Positions 14,185-15,698 of a DNA stretch of 15,698 nucleotides are shown here, piece by piece. Below the pieces are notes generated by a model. The model was not told where the DNA came from and did not search any database. It saw nothing but the letters and a program-made list of their open reading frames with translations. Positions within the stretch are counted from its first letter, which is position 1; each line of letters starts with the position of its first letter. The position numbers and the translations under genes were made by a program. This DNA is from CANHBY01 sp031376995 (GTDB lineage Bacteria; Pseudomonadota; Gammaproteobacteria; Burkholderiales; Burkholderiaceae_C). Location: NCBI GenBank assembly GCA_031376995.1, contig JANMEO010000215.1:1-15698 (forward strand), given 5' to 3'.

Positions 14185-15243
14185 TCAAACCCGAGCTGAG
14201 GTGCCCGTAGAGCCAGAGCCTGGATTCAACGATGCAAAGCGCAACGCATCACCCTCATCAACACGCAAGGCCTCAAGCTGATCACAGCTCAACGCCAATC
14301 GACCGAACTCGACGCACGAGGCAGCCACGATGGCGCGAAAATCAGACACGCTGGTGTTAGAGACCAGCAAGGCGGGGCCCTCAGTGCCTACTGCGTCAGC
14401 GCTCACTCGTTTGACAATAGAGAGTTGAGCCTCTCGCACCAGCCTTATGTCGCTGATGCGGGCCTGCACCACGGGCCCTGCATCAAAGATATCGACATAG
14501 CCTTCGTATCTAAAACCCTCTTGTTCAAGTAAGCGCCTCGCGGGTACCGTGCCTTCATGCACCATGCCAATTGCATGGCGTGCCTCCTCGGTGAGAAAGT
14601 CGGTATAAACTGGAAAGCGTGGCATCAGCTCAGCAATGAATGATTTTTGACCCAAGCTGCTGATGCCATCAGCACGGTCAAAATCCATACAAAAAAAATG
14701 CCGCCCTAAGCTCTCCCAAAATGGCGAGGTGCCGTCTTCCCGCTGGTAGCCACGCAACTCAGCAATCATGGTCTCGGGCAAAAGATCAAGGGCATTGGCC
14801 GCAAACATCATCCGGGCCTTCGACAACAAGCGGCCATTCTCGCTCCCCCGGTAAGGGGAATCCAGAAACAAGGTACACAACTCGGCACATCCCGTGCAAT
14901 CGTTGGTCAGGTACAAAGTTCGCTTATCAGCATAAACCCCAAGCTCGCGGCTCGAATGAACCAAGCGGCCGACTCGAAAGTTATAAAAAGGTGCATCCAG
15001 CCCCACGCAAGCCTTGAGCGCACTGACCCCCACCACGGCCCCTGTCGGAAGGTCTTCAAGGACAAAGACATAATCCGCGTCGCGCGACGCAACAGCCCCA
15101 GCAAAGGATCTCAAGGCAAGCTCAATTCGAGTCTGCAGGGCATGCGGATCAGGCTTCAACGTGGTCATGCCCGACCCCACTTTGCTCGCAAGCAACAAAA
15201 TCGCCTCAAAATCATCAGAGCGAACTGCGCGCAGAGTCAGCAT
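14185..15243 (-). CDS. astA: Arginine N-succinyltransferase
   Basis: Encodes 352 residues, close to the usual 340. AstA transfers succinyl from succinyl-CoA to arginine, step 1 of the AST pathway for using arginine as a carbon and nitrogen source. Family blocks visible are the start LTLRAVRSDDFEAILLLASKVGSGMTTL, LTNDCTGCAELCTLFLDSPYRG, NGRLLSKARMMF, SPFWESLGRHFFCMDFDRAD, the GQKSFIAELMPRFPVY block and EGFRYEGYVDIFDAGPVV, spread over a GNAT-like fold. The ATG at 15243 fits the family start, but the place where a Shine-Dalgarno sequence should be is a C8 run. The Ser/Gly/Thr-rich C-terminus (NPGSGSTGTSARV) looks like a loose tail. The gene is upstream of astB on the same strand; the aminotransferase (astC), dehydrogenase (astD) and desuccinylase (astE) are not in the window. 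Confidence 0.95.
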   Translation of the reverse strand: MLTLRAVRSDDFEAILLLASKVGSGMTTLKPDPHALQTRIELALRSFAGAVASRDADYVFVLEDLPTGAVVGVSALKACVGLDAPFYNFRVGRLVHSSRELGVYADKRTLYLTNDCTGCAELCTLFLDSPYRGSENGRLLSKARMMFAANALDLLPETMIAELRGYQREDGTSPFWESLGRHFFCMDFDRADGISSLGQKSFIAELMPRFPVYTDFLTEEARHAIGMVHEGTVPARRLLEQEGFRYEGYVDIFDAGPVVQARISDIRLVREAQLSIVKRVSADAVGTEGPALLVSNTSVSDFRAIVAASCVEFGRLALSCDQLEALRVDEGDALRFASLNPGSGSTGTSARV

Positions 15244-15247
15244 GATT

Positions 15248-15255
15248 GGGGGGGG
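15248..15255 (-). repeat. C8 homopolymer in the astA leader
   Basis: On the astA strand the leader reads TTTAGCCCCCCCCAATC before ATG, so the eight C occupy the ribosome-binding-site position. No purine-rich Shine-Dalgarno sequence is present. Confidence 0.9.
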
Positions 15256-15269
15256 CTAAACCGCACTCA

Positions 15270-15304
15270 CCAGCATCTTCAGTTCCGATGGGTATATACC
15301 CATC
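15270..15304 (-). repeat. Dispersed repeat, copy 4
   Basis: On the minus strand, GGGT-ATAT-ACCC then A and TCGGAACTGAAGATGCTGG (15270-15301 in all). The palindrome extends to a perfect 18 bases, GATGGGTATATACCCATC (15287-15304). It overlaps the last two bases of the DUF3297 stop codon and lies 27 bases before the astA start. Confidence 0.93.
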
Positions 15305-15590
15305 AACGGTAAAAAGCTTCAACTTGGCCCATGAGCTTGATCAACAAGGGCTGCCCCTTGCGGTCCCGGCTCTTGGCTGCGGGCACTTTGATCCACCCTT
15401 CAGTCATGCAATATTCTTCGACATCAAAACGCTCTTGCCCCTTGAAGCGAATGCCGATTTCACGCTCAAACAACGCCGCCACATGGTGAGGGCTGCGTGG
15501 ATTGACCGACAAACGGTCAGGCAGCCCAGGCATCACGGGCTGCCCAATAGGCATCAACGGCAGCTCATTCAGAGGGGGGTCTATTAGCAT
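15303..15590 (-). CDS. DUF3297 family protein
   Basis: Encodes 95 residues. After a variable N-terminus of about 20 residues, the sequence LPDRLSVNPRSPHHVAALFEREIGIRF, then DVEEYCMTEGWIKVP and DRKGQPLLIKLMGQVEAFY matches the DUF3297 family of small conserved proteins of unknown function. The ATG at 15590 has GGAG ten bases upstream. In-frame Met codons at residues 13 and 20 would give the shorter form common in the family, so the start is not certain. Dispersed repeat copy 4 begins at its stop codon and astA follows 59 bases later on the same strand. Co-transcription with astA is possible, but a functional tie to arginine catabolism is not established. Confidence 0.85.
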   Translation of the reverse strand: MLIDPPLNELPLMPIGQPVMPGLPDRLSVNPRSPHHVAALFEREIGIRFKGQERFDVEEYCMTEGWIKVPAAKSRDRKGQPLLIKLMGQVEAFYR

Positions 15591-15603
15591 GAGTTTGAAA
15601 CTC
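15591..15603. promoter_or_regulatory. Palindrome GAGTTT-G-AAACTC at the DUF3297 ribosome-binding site
   Basis: A perfect 6-base inverted repeat around one base, immediately before the DUF3297 start codon and covering part of its Shine-Dalgarno region. It could be an operator or an RNA hairpin too tight to fold; chance is possible. Confidence 0.2.
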
Positions 15604-15695
15604 CGTCATGGCAAAGGTTGGCAATCTGCGACAACTTCATAAACCTCGAAGACGGGATACAGGCCCATCGAACCAGGCAATGAGAGGATGACATC

Positions 15696-15698
15696 ATG
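15696..15698 (+). CDS. Possible start codon of a rightward gene
   Basis: The last three bases are ATG, preceded by GAGAGG at 15682-15687 with 8 bases of spacing, a good ribosome-binding arrangement. Only the start codon is inside the window, so the product is unknown. The gene would be divergent from DUF3297 across about 105 bases. Confidence 0.3.

Overview
The window looks like chromosomal DNA of a betaproteobacterium, most likely Burkholderiales close to the Comamonadaceae. The grounds are the gene content and protein style: a CysB that follows a CbiX-type chelatase, a short FimV-like protein, a LivK-type binding protein, and the proteobacterial pepA-holC / lptF-lptG arrangement. This placement is inferred from remembered family features, not from a search.

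Layout. Positions 1-195 hold the 3' end of cheW, closed by a bidirectional terminator shared with a convergent livK-like periplasmic binding protein gene (281-1408, minus). Next on the minus strand are holC (DNA polymerase III chi) and pepA (leucyl aminopeptidase). Divergent from pepA, with only 27 bases between the start codons, are lptF and lptG, the LPS-export permease subunits, whose stop and start codons abut (TGA then ATG). A more AT-rich accessory stretch (about 5.7-7.5 kb) carries a short BLUF blue-light photoreceptor gene, preceded by a 12-unit pentanucleotide microsatellite, and a Crp/Fnr-family regulator gene. A tight two-gene unit follows: cbiX (sirohydrochlorin chelatase) overlapping cysB (sulfur-assimilation regulator). 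FimV-like, a weak small ORF and an unrecognised 277-residue protein lie on the minus strand. A glutathione S-transferase gene (11922-12614) is broken by one in-frame TAA. The right end holds astB and astA of the arginine succinyltransferase pathway, a DUF3297 gene, and possibly the start codon of a rightward gene at the last three bases.

Structure beyond the genes. The most notable signal is a small dispersed repeat present four times between 8.9 and 15.3 kb: a short palindrome (GGGT, 2-5 bases, ACCC) followed by the conserved tail TCGGAACTGAAGATGCTGG. All four copies lie at gene 3' ends. One sits inside the loop of a perfect 16-bp inverted repeat, and two provide the last codons of neighbouring genes. 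A second, weaker 37-base repeat (30/37 identical) occurs in the astA-astB gap and in the 3' end of the 277-residue gene. Three 8-base C/G homopolymers lie in the lptF tail, the early fimV-like coding region and the astA leader.

How the genes work together. lptF/lptG act in outer-membrane assembly. cbiX/cysB link siroheme supply with control of sulfur assimilation. astA/astB catalyse the first two steps of arginine degradation; astC, astD and astE are not in the window. BLUF and Crp/Fnr are adjacent on one strand and could form a light- or metabolism-responsive pair, but only proximity supports that. No complete new system was proven; the repeat family and the microsatellite upstream of the BLUF gene are the best leads.
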